This document shows positions 46,092-54,739 of a stretch of DNA of 64,000 bases, piece by piece. Both the position numbers and the translations under genes were made by a program. The DNA is from Promethearchaeota archaeon (GTDB lineage Archaea; Asgardarchaeota; Lokiarchaeia; Helarchaeales; RDOG01). The notes beneath the pieces are model-generated. The model was not told the DNA's origin and ran no database searches. It saw only the letters and a program-made list of their open reading frames with translations. The stretch spans positions 11,886 to 75,885 of the forward strand of contig RDOG01000021.1 in assembly GCA_011365055.1 (NCBI GenBank), given 5' to 3'. How positions within the stretch are numbered: the stretch's first letter is position 1; each line of letters opens with the position of its first letter.

Positions 46092-46418
46092 TTAAAAAGT
46101 GCCCATCATGGCCCCTAACTTTTCTAAAGCAGCTCGTGGTCCTTCTATTTTTACTTTTCCCATGGTAAACGCTGCAATCCCATCAAGTTGTTTGGTAGCC
46201 ATCAGATGCCAACTTTCAACTGAGTCAAAGGTCATTTTACATATCTTTTTTTCTGCAGGACCTTCAAAAAATTCACACTTTTGATTTTCAATAACAACAT
46301 GCCACGTTTGTCCACCTTCAACAGAGTATTCTGCAACAAATTTCTTTGTCAAATCTGCTGCTTTTGCAGGATCGAAGGATTTTTTGAGAATTTCAACTAT
46401 ATCTTTTTCAGTAACCAT
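46092..46418 (-). CDS. SCP2 sterol-carrier-fold protein
   Basis: A 108-residue single-domain SCP2 protein: FVAEYSVEGGQTWHVVIENQK, then KICKMTFDSVESWHLMATKQLD, AAFTMGKVKIEG and a final helix. It binds hydrophobic molecules in a cleft. I start it at the second ATG (46418), since GGAGATGG precedes it at the right distance; the first ATG lies inside the RBS. It is the last gene after mttB and the corrinoid protein, 29 bases from the latter, so a link to the methyl-donor substrate is plausible. Confidence 0.8.
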   Translation of the reverse strand: MVTEKDIVEILKKSFDPAKAADLTKKFVAEYSVEGGQTWHVVIENQKCEFFEGPAEKKICKMTFDSVESWHLMATKQLDGIAAFTMGKVKIEGPRAALEKLGAMMGTF

Positions 46419-46447
46419 ATAATCCATCTCCGAAATATAAAAAATAT

Positions 46448-47116
46448 TTAATCAATTTCAACTCCTTTCTTGCTTGCTAACAACGCCTTTGCTTTTTCTA
46501 ATGCATCCATAACATCTGTAGACCAACCATCAGCACCAATTTCCTCACACCATGCACCTGAGGGCATTGCTCCCCCACCGATCATGTAAATATATTTATC
46601 ACGAAGTCCTTGCTTTTTTATTAAGCCAAGGACGACTTTTTGTTGAAACATGGTGCCAGAAAGTAATGCTGAAGTACCAATGATATCTGCATTGTTTTCT
46701 TCTGCCGCATCTATGAATTTTTGAGCCGGGACATCCCTACCGAGATTTATCATATGAATTCCTGCGGCCTCAAAAACTGCAGTCATTATATTGATACCGA
46801 GGTCATGAATATCTCCAGCAACTGATCCTATTACCATGGTAGCCTTTGGTTTATATTGCCCTTTTGGTATCTTTGAGAGGAGATGAAATAGACCTAATTG
46901 CATGGTTTCTGCTCCTAACATTAAAAATGGAAGTGGAATCTCGCCTTTACCGAACTTATCTCCTATCTCCTGTATTGCTGGAGTCAAAGAATCTTGGACA
47001 AGATCTACTGGATCAACTCCTTCCTTTAAACCTTCTTCCACGATGGCGATAATCCCGTCCTTATTATAAGTAATAACTGCTTCTTTAATTTTTGCTAGAA
47101 TTTCTTCTTTTCCCAT
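46448..47116 (-). CDS. Corrinoid protein (methyltransferase B12 carrier)
   Basis: A 222-residue protein with an N-terminal four-helix cap (B12-binding-2) and a C-terminal Rossmann-like B12 domain. The cobalt-ligating motif is GDIHDLGINI, followed by GTSALLSGT and MIGGGAMP. It carries the methyl group from the MttB-like enzyme to an MtrH-type enzyme. It lies 14 bases downstream of mttB and is followed by SCP2. A close relative at 53959 suggests at least two methyl-transfer systems share architecture. Confidence 0.9.
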   Translation of the reverse strand: MGKEEILAKIKEAVITYNKDGIIAIVEEGLKEGVDPVDLVQDSLTPAIQEIGDKFGKGEIPLPFLMLGAETMQLGLFHLLSKIPKGQYKPKATMVIGSVAGDIHDLGINIMTAVFEAAGIHMINLGRDVPAQKFIDAAEENNADIIGTSALLSGTMFQQKVVLGLIKKQGLRDKYIYMIGGGAMPSGAWCEEIGADGWSTDVMDALEKAKALLASKKGVEID

Positions 47117-47130
47117 TATACTATCTCCAT

Positions 47131-48636
47131 TTAAAATAATGCTAACTCCTTATCTGCATCAGCTAGATGCTTATCCATTCTTTCTAGTACATCTTTTGGC
47201 AGTGGTTCTGGTTCGTATTTATCTAACTCCTTAAGTCTTTCACGTGCAGTATCGTAAAGCCATCTTTTTGCTCCGTCAGTCCTCCATTTATCTGCATGTT
47301 CTTGAATCCAATTCTTATTAGAAAAGTATAGTCCTTCTTTTGGATCAATCCATTTCAAAGTATGTTTGTGTGTAGTGAAATGTTTTTTAGGACCAACTTC
47401 TTTTATTATGTCTAATGCAAGGAATTCCTCAGTTGGATACATGTCTCTAAATTGATATATCAACTGTTTGCTGAATCTTATAATATCTGCACACATTATG
47501 ATTGTTTCCCACATGAATGCTTGAGGTGATGGATCAACCATTATCCAATTTGCCCCAGAAATTGTAGCTAAAATGTATTGAGACATCATGTGAGCTACTT
47601 GTTCTTCTAATGAACAAGTTAAAGTATTCGTATATTGGCACTGAGGCCAACCATATATTTCTTTGATTATTTGACCTTGAGCTGCTGCTGATAAATTCAT
47701 GAATGGAGCAAAAGTAAGTTGTCCATTTTGTGGATTTGAAGCTAGACTAAATGCAGTTGGCATCGTAATACCACCAGGATCTAAAAATTGATGTGAAGCC
47801 ATCACAAAATAATTGCATGCCAGTGCAAGTGCCATAGCTCCTGCTAAGGTAGCGGGTGCAGTGAACGGTTGTGTACCTCCGTAATATGGAACAGTGGGCA
47901 GATGATATTTAGTTGGTCCAACTAATGCCCAAAAATTCTGCCTTGTACATTGTAATGGACCTATACATGATGGTAATCCCATAAAAATTGGTCGTTTTGC
48001 TAATTCGTCAAATCCACCTTGAACTTCTGCAGCAATTTTAGCCGCATAATCCCACTCTGGAACACCACCTTCTGTTATAACGCATCCACCTGTATTTTTA
48101 CTGGATCCAACAAGCTTACCATATAACGTGTGTAATTCCGCTGGCAATCCTTCCTTTGTCGATTGTATATCGCCTACAGGAGAGGCATAAAAGGAGTCAT
48201 ATGTTTCAATAGCATCTATCATTTTTGCTGCTCTAATAACATCTTTTATTCCAGGATCTTTTGAATCCCAGACATTATTTTCTTCATTCCAAACAAACAT
48301 CTTTGTTGCTTCTGAAGTTAGCCCAGCATATTGATCTTTGATTCCTCTGTACGTCATGTCGTGTTTTGAGGTTCTCCCTGCAAAACTATAATTTTTTGGG
48401 ACTTTTTTAAGCATATCTCTGACCCAAAATTCTGGAAATTTAATTATTAATTCTTTTTTGTCAATTTCTACAGGGGAATCTTTGAAAGTGTTAATGCAAT
48501 CCATGTCATCTATATGAACGCCAACATTTGCTAAGATATCATAAGCTGCGTTATCAAAAATTCTAACTTCATCCTCTGTTAAAGGATTCCAAAGCCTATG
48601 TTTATCTGGTAATTTAATTTTTTCACCCTCTTTCAA
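47131..48636 (-). CDS. MttB-family trimethylamine/betaine-type methyltransferase (non-pyrrolysine)
   Basis: A 501-residue TIM-barrel enzyme that reads through as a single ORF with no in-frame amber codon, so it is a non-pyrrolysine MttB homologue. Blocks include EDEVRIFDNAAYDILANVGV, FAGRTSKHDM, PSCIGPLQCT, TPMFNLSAAAQGQ-like FMNLSAAAQGQIIK and GANWIMVDPSPQ. Such homologues demethylate quaternary amines such as glycine betaine, carnitine or proline betaine; the substrate here is unknown. TTG is the start, since GGTGATG lies before it. The corrinoid carrier follows directly, and a chaperonin-like gene and RACo precede it. Confidence 0.9.
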   Translation of the reverse strand: MKEGEKIKLPDKHRLWNPLTEDEVRIFDNAAYDILANVGVHIDDMDCINTFKDSPVEIDKKELIIKFPEFWVRDMLKKVPKNYSFAGRTSKHDMTYRGIKDQYAGLTSEATKMFVWNEENNVWDSKDPGIKDVIRAAKMIDAIETYDSFYASPVGDIQSTKEGLPAELHTLYGKLVGSSKNTGGCVITEGGVPEWDYAAKIAAEVQGGFDELAKRPIFMGLPSCIGPLQCTRQNFWALVGPTKYHLPTVPYYGGTQPFTAPATLAGAMALALACNYFVMASHQFLDPGGITMPTAFSLASNPQNGQLTFAPFMNLSAAAQGQIIKEIYGWPQCQYTNTLTCSLEEQVAHMMSQYILATISGANWIMVDPSPQAFMWETIIMCADIIRFSKQLIYQFRDMYPTEEFLALDIIKEVGPKKHFTTHKHTLKWIDPKEGLYFSNKNWIQEHADKWRTDGAKRWLYDTARERLKELDKYEPEPLPKDVLERMDKHLADADKELALF

Positions 48637-48772
48637 TTAAAACATCACCTTTTTGTTTTATTCTTCTAATAGTTACTTCATTTTTTAAAAGGATTAAAAA
48701 ATTTAATCTATATATATATCACAAGTAAATAATTAATGAAATTGTGCTTGTATTGGAAAGTTATTTATATTT

Positions 48773-48791
48773 GTTGGATAGATTGTCCAAC
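48773..48791. promoter_or_regulatory. Inverted repeat between chaperonin-like gene and mttB
   Basis: GTTGGA and TCCAAC are separated by seven bases and lie 66 bases after the chaperonin-like stop and about 140 bases before the mttB start, both leftward. It may be a hairpin ending the upstream transcript or an operator for mttB. I cannot tell which. Confidence 0.35.
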
Positions 48792-48856
48792 GAGATATAA
48801 TTTACAAAAAAATCCCATTTTTAATTAAAATCATAAAAGTTTGGTAAAAAAAGTCA

Positions 48857-50551
48857 TTAAATGGTAAATAAATCCTCTTCTTTCTCTCTAAAATATTCTC
48901 TTAATCTTTTCTCATGTTTTTGAGATCTAATTTGACTTTTTTCCTGCTCAAATTTTTTATGTAAATCCCTATCTCTTATCATTATTAAACCATTAACTCT
49001 TATAATTTGTTGAACTGCTTCACTAGCATTTCTAATCAAGTTTTTCTTCCCAATATAATCATCAAAAATACCTTGATCAATAACATTCATAAGTTTATTA
49101 GAATTTGCATCAAATCCGGAATATTTGAAACTTTCAGCATGCATTTTTCTTAATTTAGGAACTAAATCTAGTGGATCTTGTCCAGAATTTTTAATTAAAT
49201 AACCAGGTATGTTTTCATATGCTTTAGCGATCTCAGAAATAACTACCTGGAGTCGATTTGAAAAATTTGAGCTATATTTTTTAAGTTCACATGCGATTTC
49301 ACTCTCAAGTGCACCTCCACCAGGCAAAACTTTTTTATGTTTCATGAATTGAATCGCAATTTTTGAAGCACATCTAATATTCTCTTCTAATTCATCTAGG
49401 ATATACTTCGTTCCTCCTCGTAATAGAAATGTAAAGATTTTTGAATTTCTTAATGATAGAATAAGCATTTCATCGGCTACAATTTTTTTGAATTCAGCTC
49501 GTTCAGCAGTACCTATTTCCTCATCCTCGATGTTTTGAATATCTGAAATTACTTTTAAATTTAATAATTTTGATAGACTTTTTATTTCTTCTTCTCCCAC
49601 CAATTCTAAAGCTATCATACCTAAAGTTGCACATTGTTCTATAAAGGTTGGATTCATCTTCTTCTCACAAAGAATAATATCTATTCCTCTTTCCTTTAAA
49701 TTCTTAGAAAGCTCGTAATAATAATTCTCTGTGAATGATAAAAATTTCTTATATTCTAAGGGGTTATCAATTTCAATATTTCGATTTATATTAACATTGT
49801 CTCTAATGAAGAAATCTAAATTCCTTTTAATTAAAACAATTTTCGGATTTTCAATCTTTTCTGGCATCTTAAAATTAGGTTTTTCTTTATAAATGATCAT
49901 TCCGTTTATAATTTCAGATTCTTTAATCGATTTACCATGGACTTTTCTATAAAAAATATCTGAATATTCAATCTCCCCAAGATAAGTTGATAGATTTAAT
50001 AAATAATTTATAAAAATCTTTTTATCATAAATTGAAATTCTATTCATCATTACTGAATTGACTAACTTTTCTAAAAAAGAGTTTATATTCTCATTAATTT
50101 CTATTACAGAGTTTTCTAATACTTCCAGTGCTTTAATCGTGGCTAAATTTAAACCTTCATTTATTATTTGAGCTGGGATGCCCTTCTCAAGTAATTTTTT
50201 TGCTTTATCTAAAAGGAATGCAGTCAATAAAATAATAGTTTTTGTCCCATCACCGTACAATTTTTCTTGAATTTCTGCAAGATTTATAAGTAATTGAACA
50301 ATTGGTAGCCTTTTTTTTAAATGATTTAATACTTTATTTCCTTTTTGAGTTATTATAATATTATTTGATGTATCTAATAACATTTTATTTAGCCCATTTG
50401 GACCGAACATTGTTTTTATTATTTTTGCAAAGTAAAAAGTTGTATTAAAATTAATTTCTCTTATATCTTTGTCTTTTGATTGACTTACAGATTCATCATA
50501 AATCCCTAAATTTGGGTCACCAAGAAGATATATTTTTTTACCAACACTCAT
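48857..50551 (-). CDS. Degenerate group II chaperonin (thermosome-like) paralogue
   Basis: A 564-residue protein of full thermosome length with the overall family pattern (IIKTMFGPNGLNKMLLD, VLPGGGALESEIA, and a C-terminal IRNASEAVQQIIRVN). The ATPase site is altered: the usual NDGAT loop reads QKGNK at 69-73, GDGTT reads GDGTK at 100-104, and the catalytic Asp in the DEVERALEDAL-type helix is Cys394 (DELEENIRCASK). It is therefore unlikely to hydrolyse ATP normally. It is downstream of RACo by 42 bases and upstream of mttB on the same strand, which suggests a dedicated partner or assembly role. This function is inference. Confidence 0.82.
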   Translation of the reverse strand: MSVGKKIYLLGDPNLGIYDESVSQSKDKDIREINFNTTFYFAKIIKTMFGPNGLNKMLLDTSNNIIITQKGNKVLNHLKKRLPIVQLLINLAEIQEKLYGDGTKTIILLTAFLLDKAKKLLEKGIPAQIINEGLNLATIKALEVLENSVIEINENINSFLEKLVNSVMMNRISIYDKKIFINYLLNLSTYLGEIEYSDIFYRKVHGKSIKESEIINGMIIYKEKPNFKMPEKIENPKIVLIKRNLDFFIRDNVNINRNIEIDNPLEYKKFLSFTENYYYELSKNLKERGIDIILCEKKMNPTFIEQCATLGMIALELVGEEEIKSLSKLLNLKVISDIQNIEDEEIGTAERAEFKKIVADEMLILSLRNSKIFTFLLRGGTKYILDELEENIRCASKIAIQFMKHKKVLPGGGALESEIACELKKYSSNFSNRLQVVISEIAKAYENIPGYLIKNSGQDPLDLVPKLRKMHAESFKYSGFDANSNKLMNVIDQGIFDDYIGKKNLIRNASEAVQQIIRVNGLIMIRDRDLHKKFEQEKSQIRSQKHEKRLREYFREKEEDLFTI

Positions 50552-50593
50552 TCTGTTACACTAATAACCAAACAATTTTAAGATTTATTTTAT

Positions 50594-52495
50594 TTAAAAT
50601 ATATGAGGAGCTTTCTCAGGAAAATGACCTAATTTTTTCAAAAGCTCAGAAGTTTCTGGATATTCCGTTAAATCTGCATAAGGGAGAAAGTTTGAATTTA
50701 AAAAAGTATTTTGAAAATTCTTATCTGCTCCTAATTCAATATATTCCACTTTTTTTGAAAACTCTTCAACTATTTTTTTAGCTTTTCTAGAAACTAAAGC
50801 CATTCTTGCACCTGTTCCTGCTGCATTTCCCACAGAAACTATTTTATCTAAAATGATCTCGGGAATAATCCCAATAATTCTTGCACTTTCTTTATCAATG
50901 TGTGATCCGAATGCACCTGCAATAAAAACTTGATTGATTTTATCTTTAGAAATTTCTAAATTTTTCAAAAGCGTTAAAACTCCTGTCTGCATCGCAGCTT
51001 TTGCCAGCACTAATTGTCGAATGTCCCTTTGAGAAAATGTAATATCTTCTCGTGTTTCACTTTCACTAGATGGAACTACAACCAATTCCCAACCATCTTG
51101 ACCTTGTCTAATCCTCTCATTTTCTATTTTCTTATTAAAAGACCCTGAAACATCAATTATACCAGCTTTTAACATCTCTGACGGTAAATCTACAAAAGCT
51201 GAGCCACAAATTCCTTTAGCTGGTTCATTATCTATCGTGAAATATTCTAATTTCAAACTATTTGGATCAATTCTAATTTTTTCTATCGCTCCACTTGAAG
51301 CTCTCATTCCATGTTTGATATGTGCTCCCTCAAATGCAGGTCCAGAAGCACATGAACAAGCATAAAGTTTATCACTATTGCCTAAAACAACTTCTGTATT
51401 TGTTCCTATATCCAAAGCTAAACAAATTTCTTTTTTCTTATGCATTTCCGTTGCTAAAATCACACCTACGGTATCTGCTCCCACATAACCAGCAATAACT
51501 GGCAGGAAATATATTTTTGCGTGAGAATGAATTCTAATTCCTATATCTTCATTATTTACTATAACAGAATTTCTAACAACTGGTGGATATGGAGATAAAC
51601 CAAGCGACTTTGCTTTTATATTTAAAAATAAATGATGCATTACTGTATTTCCCACAGCCACCATTTCATAAATTTCGCTACTCTTTATACCTGTTCTTTC
51701 CATTAAATCTATCAGAATTTCGTTTAAGCCATCAATAACTGCTTTATTCAATTTTTCTGGTTCAGGATGATTTAATCTCGAAATAACATCTTCTCCATAT
51801 GGAATCTGAGGATTCATCAAGGATCCTGCAGCAACCACTTTTCCCGTATTTAAATCAATAATATAACCTGCTAATTTGGTTGTGCCAATATCTACAGCAT
51901 ATCCGAAAATTCTAGATGTAGTATCTTCAGGTTCAATTGCTATAATTTCATTTTCCCAAAGAACTACCGTTACCTTAAAGTCACTTTCTCTAATAATCTC
52001 ACTTAAATTTTGTAAAACGTGAAAATTTATTGTAATATCTTTTAAATTAGTTTTTTTAATTAGAGTTGCAATCAATCTGTCAAGATCAGATTTAGGATCT
52101 TCGAGAGTTGGTATTTCTATTTCAATGTAATGCTTTGTTACTGAAGGATCTAATTCAATATGCGTATCGATACCTTCAACTTGGAGTCTTTGTTTCCCTG
52201 TTCTACTATATTCGGGAATTTTAACAATAACATCGTTTTGAATTGTCGTTAAACAAGCAAGTCGAACTCCATTCTTTATTTCAGTATCTGTTAAAATCTC
52301 TTTCTCCTTTTCAGTAACTTCATTCACACCTTTATTGTTTTCAATTATTACTTTACACTTGCCACAACTTCCTTTTCCTCCGCAAATAGAAGTTAAATCC
52401 GCTCCAGCTTTTAAAGCGCCTTCTAGAATGGATTGATTATTTTTTAATTTAACTCGTTTGCCATCTGGTTGAAAAATTATTGTATGTTCTGACAT
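50594..52495 (-). CDS. RACo-type reductive activator of corrinoid proteins
   Basis: A 633-residue protein. The N-terminal 2Fe-2S ferredoxin domain holds CGGKGSCGKC and ACLT. A linker follows, then an ASKHA-type ATPase (DUF4445) with AVDIGTTKLAGYIIDL, VAVGNTVMHHLFL and LALDIGTNTEVVLG, and FIAGAFGSHID near the C-terminus. It uses ATP to reduce inactive Co(II) to Co(I) in corrinoid proteins. It heads the run of RACo, chaperonin-like, mttB, corrinoid protein and SCP2 on the minus strand and fits their chemistry. Confidence 0.92.
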   Translation of the reverse strand: MSEHTIIFQPDGKRVKLKNNQSILEGALKAGADLTSICGGKGSCGKCKVIIENNKGVNEVTEKEKEILTDTEIKNGVRLACLTTIQNDVIVKIPEYSRTGKQRLQVEGIDTHIELDPSVTKHYIEIEIPTLEDPKSDLDRLIATLIKKTNLKDITINFHVLQNLSEIIRESDFKVTVVLWENEIIAIEPEDTTSRIFGYAVDIGTTKLAGYIIDLNTGKVVAAGSLMNPQIPYGEDVISRLNHPEPEKLNKAVIDGLNEILIDLMERTGIKSSEIYEMVAVGNTVMHHLFLNIKAKSLGLSPYPPVVRNSVIVNNEDIGIRIHSHAKIYFLPVIAGYVGADTVGVILATEMHKKKEICLALDIGTNTEVVLGNSDKLYACSCASGPAFEGAHIKHGMRASSGAIEKIRIDPNSLKLEYFTIDNEPAKGICGSAFVDLPSEMLKAGIIDVSGSFNKKIENERIRQGQDGWELVVVPSSESETREDITFSQRDIRQLVLAKAAMQTGVLTLLKNLEISKDKINQVFIAGAFGSHIDKESARIIGIIPEIILDKIVSVGNAAGTGARMALVSRKAKKIVEEFSKKVEYIELGADKNFQNTFLNSNFLPYADLTEYPETSELLKKLGHFPEKAPHIF

Positions 52496-52728
52496 CTCTC
52501 GATTTCTCCATGTTGATAAAAATCAACTTTTAGGTTTTTAATAAATATAAATCAATAGTAATAATGCTTTATTTTATATTACTCATAAATTAAAAATGGA
52601 AATTCTGCTTGTTATTTAAAGCGATTTATAAATAATTGTTATTTAAATATAGATTGTAATCACAAGCGATAGATGATTATAGGAATTTTGTTAATTATTA
52701 ATTAACTTTAATCTTATTGGTGGTGGAG

Positions 52729-53898
52729 ATGGATTACGAATTCCGAACTTTAGATTTAAATTATGAAAGATTATCTGAATATTGCGTTGAATTGCGAAAG
52801 AAAATTGTGGAAACAGCTAATGAAAATCAAGAAGGCGAAGGTTACGATTTGCCATTTACTAAATATCGATTTATGTGGGCAGAAAGAAATTCTGAACTTG
52901 CTATAGGTGCCTATAAAAACGATGAATTAGTTGGGACCATAATGACAATCGTAAAAAATATTATTTTTAATGATCCTGATAAAGGAATAAAAGGATTAAA
53001 ACTGAAAGCAGGTTTTTTATGTAATTTAGGCGTGGCTGCTGAACTTTGGCCTGGAATGGAACTTAAGAAGGAATTACTAAATAAATTACTTGAGAAATTA
53101 AAAGAACAAAAGATTGATTTTTTGATTATAAACCCTCTACAAGATAAAGATTCCGATTTTATAAATTACATGAAGTCAATCGGATTTTCTGAGATTAATA
53201 AAAATGTTGAAGCTAGCGTTAAAATGATGGGTAAAGATGCAGTAGATCAATTAAAAATAGCGGAAGGCCTGAATCCAATTGAAGTTGGTGCTGCTAAATT
53301 ATTAGCAGGTTGGAAATCTGATGGGATCACGGAAGGCGTCATAAGAGATGTTACTGAAAGAGATTATTCAAAAATTGTTGATTTGTTAAATGATTATGCT
53401 AATGAGCTTCAAATAGCTGTTGAATGGAAAATTGAAGATCTGGAAGAATTTATTAAAATAATTAAAAACTTAGACCATCATAGAATTGAAAACGTTAAGG
53501 ATAAATTTCCTAAAAGCTCATATGGGGCACATTTAAAAGTTTGGGAGATAAACGGCGATATTAAAGCACACGTTTTTTTTGCATTAATTGAAGTTCATTT
53601 GCAACATGCACATTTACCACTTATACTCTGGGAAAATTCTTCATTTTCTAAAGATCTTTCACTTGATCAAAAAAAGGATTTTATTTCTCAAATTTTAAAA
53701 GAACATGAAAATAAAGCAATTGTATGCAACCTAATGATTCCATATTTAGATAAAAAAGCATTTGATAAAGCTGGATTCATGGGAGATCGGAGAAATAGAA
53801 AGCTTTTAGTTAAAGCTTTGACAAAAGAAGCAAAATCTGTAGAAGCATCCAAAAAAGTAAAGAATTTCTATATTAATTCGTTTAATTTTACTATTTAA
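52729..53898 (+). CDS. GNAT-like acetyltransferase-fold protein
   Basis: A 389-residue protein with two similar halves. The first (YRFMWAERNSELAIGAYKNDELVGTIM, then CNLGVAAELWPGMELKKELLNKLLEKLKE) looks like an N-acetyltransferase fold with its acetyl-CoA loop region weakly conserved. The second starts VIRDVTERDYSKIVDLLNDYA and has a HVFFALIEVHLQ strand. A substrate is not predictable. The ATG at 52729 follows GGTGGTGG. The ORF could start up to four codons earlier. It is divergent from RACo and ends in a bidirectional terminator. Confidence 0.62.
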   Translation: MDYEFRTLDLNYERLSEYCVELRKKIVETANENQEGEGYDLPFTKYRFMWAERNSELAIGAYKNDELVGTIMTIVKNIIFNDPDKGIKGLKLKAGFLCNLGVAAELWPGMELKKELLNKLLEKLKEQKIDFLIINPLQDKDSDFINYMKSIGFSEINKNVEASVKMMGKDAVDQLKIAEGLNPIEVGAAKLLAGWKSDGITEGVIRDVTERDYSKIVDLLNDYANELQIAVEWKIEDLEEFIKIIKNLDHHRIENVKDKFPKSSYGAHLKVWEINGDIKAHVFFALIEVHLQHAHLPLILWENSSFSKDLSLDQKKDFISQILKEHENKAIVCNLMIPYLDKKAFDKAGFMGDRRNRKLLVKALTKEAKSVEASKKVKNFYINSFNFTI

Positions 53899-53923
53899 AA
53901 GAAAAAAAACTATTTTTTCTTTT
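53897..53923. terminator. Bidirectional terminator
   Basis: AAAAGAAAAAA and TTTTTTCTTTT are exact complements around a five-base loop between two convergent genes (the GNAT-like gene and the second corrinoid gene). T-runs appear on each strand, as archaeal termination prefers. Confidence 0.6.
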
Positions 53924-53958
53924 TTTTTATGGATTAATATTGAGCTTAATTAAGAAAC

Positions 53959-54630
53959 TCAATAGATTTCAATACCTTTTTTACTAGCTAGAAGTTCTCT
54001 AGCTTGTTTCAATGCGTCCATCACATCAGTTGCCCAACCATCAGCACCAATTTCTTCACACCAAGCACTTGAAGGCATAGCTCCGCCTCCAATCATGTAA
54101 ATATATTTATCTCTTAAACCTCTTTTCTTTAATTTCTCAAGTACAACTTTTTGTTGGAACATTGTTCCCGAGAGTAGTGCTGACGTTCCAATAATATCTG
54201 CTCCCGATTCTTCAGCAGCGTCAATGAATCTATCTGCAGGAACATCCTTTCCAAGATTTATGATGTGAATACCTGCTGCTTTAAATACTGCAGTAACGAT
54301 TGTTATTCCTAAATCATGAATATCTCCCGCAACCGTTCCAATTACCATCGTTGCTTTTGGTTTATATTCTCCTTTTTCCATTGAATTAATAAGAAAATCA
54401 AGGCTTTCTTGCATTGTATCTGCTGCTACCATCAATTCTACGAGTGAAATATCTCCTTTCTCAAATTGAGAACCACTTTCTTGAATAGCCGGAGTTAAAG
54501 CCAATTGAATTAATTCAATGGGCGAAATATTTTGTTTGACTCCTTCTTTACATAACCTTAAACATTCCTCTTGCTCAAATTTCTTAATTGTTTCTTTAAC
54601 TTTTTCTATAATTTCTTCTTTATTAGCCAT
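53959..54630 (-). CDS. Second corrinoid protein
   Basis: A 223-residue paralogue of the protein at 46448-47116, with the same cap domain and GDIHDLGITI cobalt motif, GTSALLSGT, and the C-terminal MIGGGAMPSSAW. The B12 domain is very close to the first copy while the helical cap differs more. It has no methyltransferase next to it, so it may serve the same MttB-like enzyme or one elsewhere. It is its own transcript, 109 bases downstream of an acyl-CoA synthetase gene that lies on the same strand. Confidence 0.9.
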   Translation of the reverse strand: MANKEEIIEKVKETIKKFEQEECLRLCKEGVKQNISPIELIQLALTPAIQESGSQFEKGDISLVELMVAADTMQESLDFLINSMEKGEYKPKATMVIGTVAGDIHDLGITIVTAVFKAAGIHIINLGKDVPADRFIDAAEESGADIIGTSALLSGTMFQQKVVLEKLKKRGLRDKYIYMIGGGAMPSSAWCEEIGADGWATDVMDALKQARELLASKKGIEIY

Positions 54631-54739
54631 AAAATCGCCTCTTATTATGGTTATAAACTCCTGTAATAATTAATTAAAGGTTTTTCTCTTTAAAAAAAAT
54701 AGTGATCTGAATTTAAAAAAATAAAAAAAGGGGATAATT

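Noticed and set aside
48721..48835. Plus-strand 29-codon ORF between chaperonin-like gene and mttB
   Set aside because: No RBS, and it overlaps an inverted repeat in the leftward leader region.
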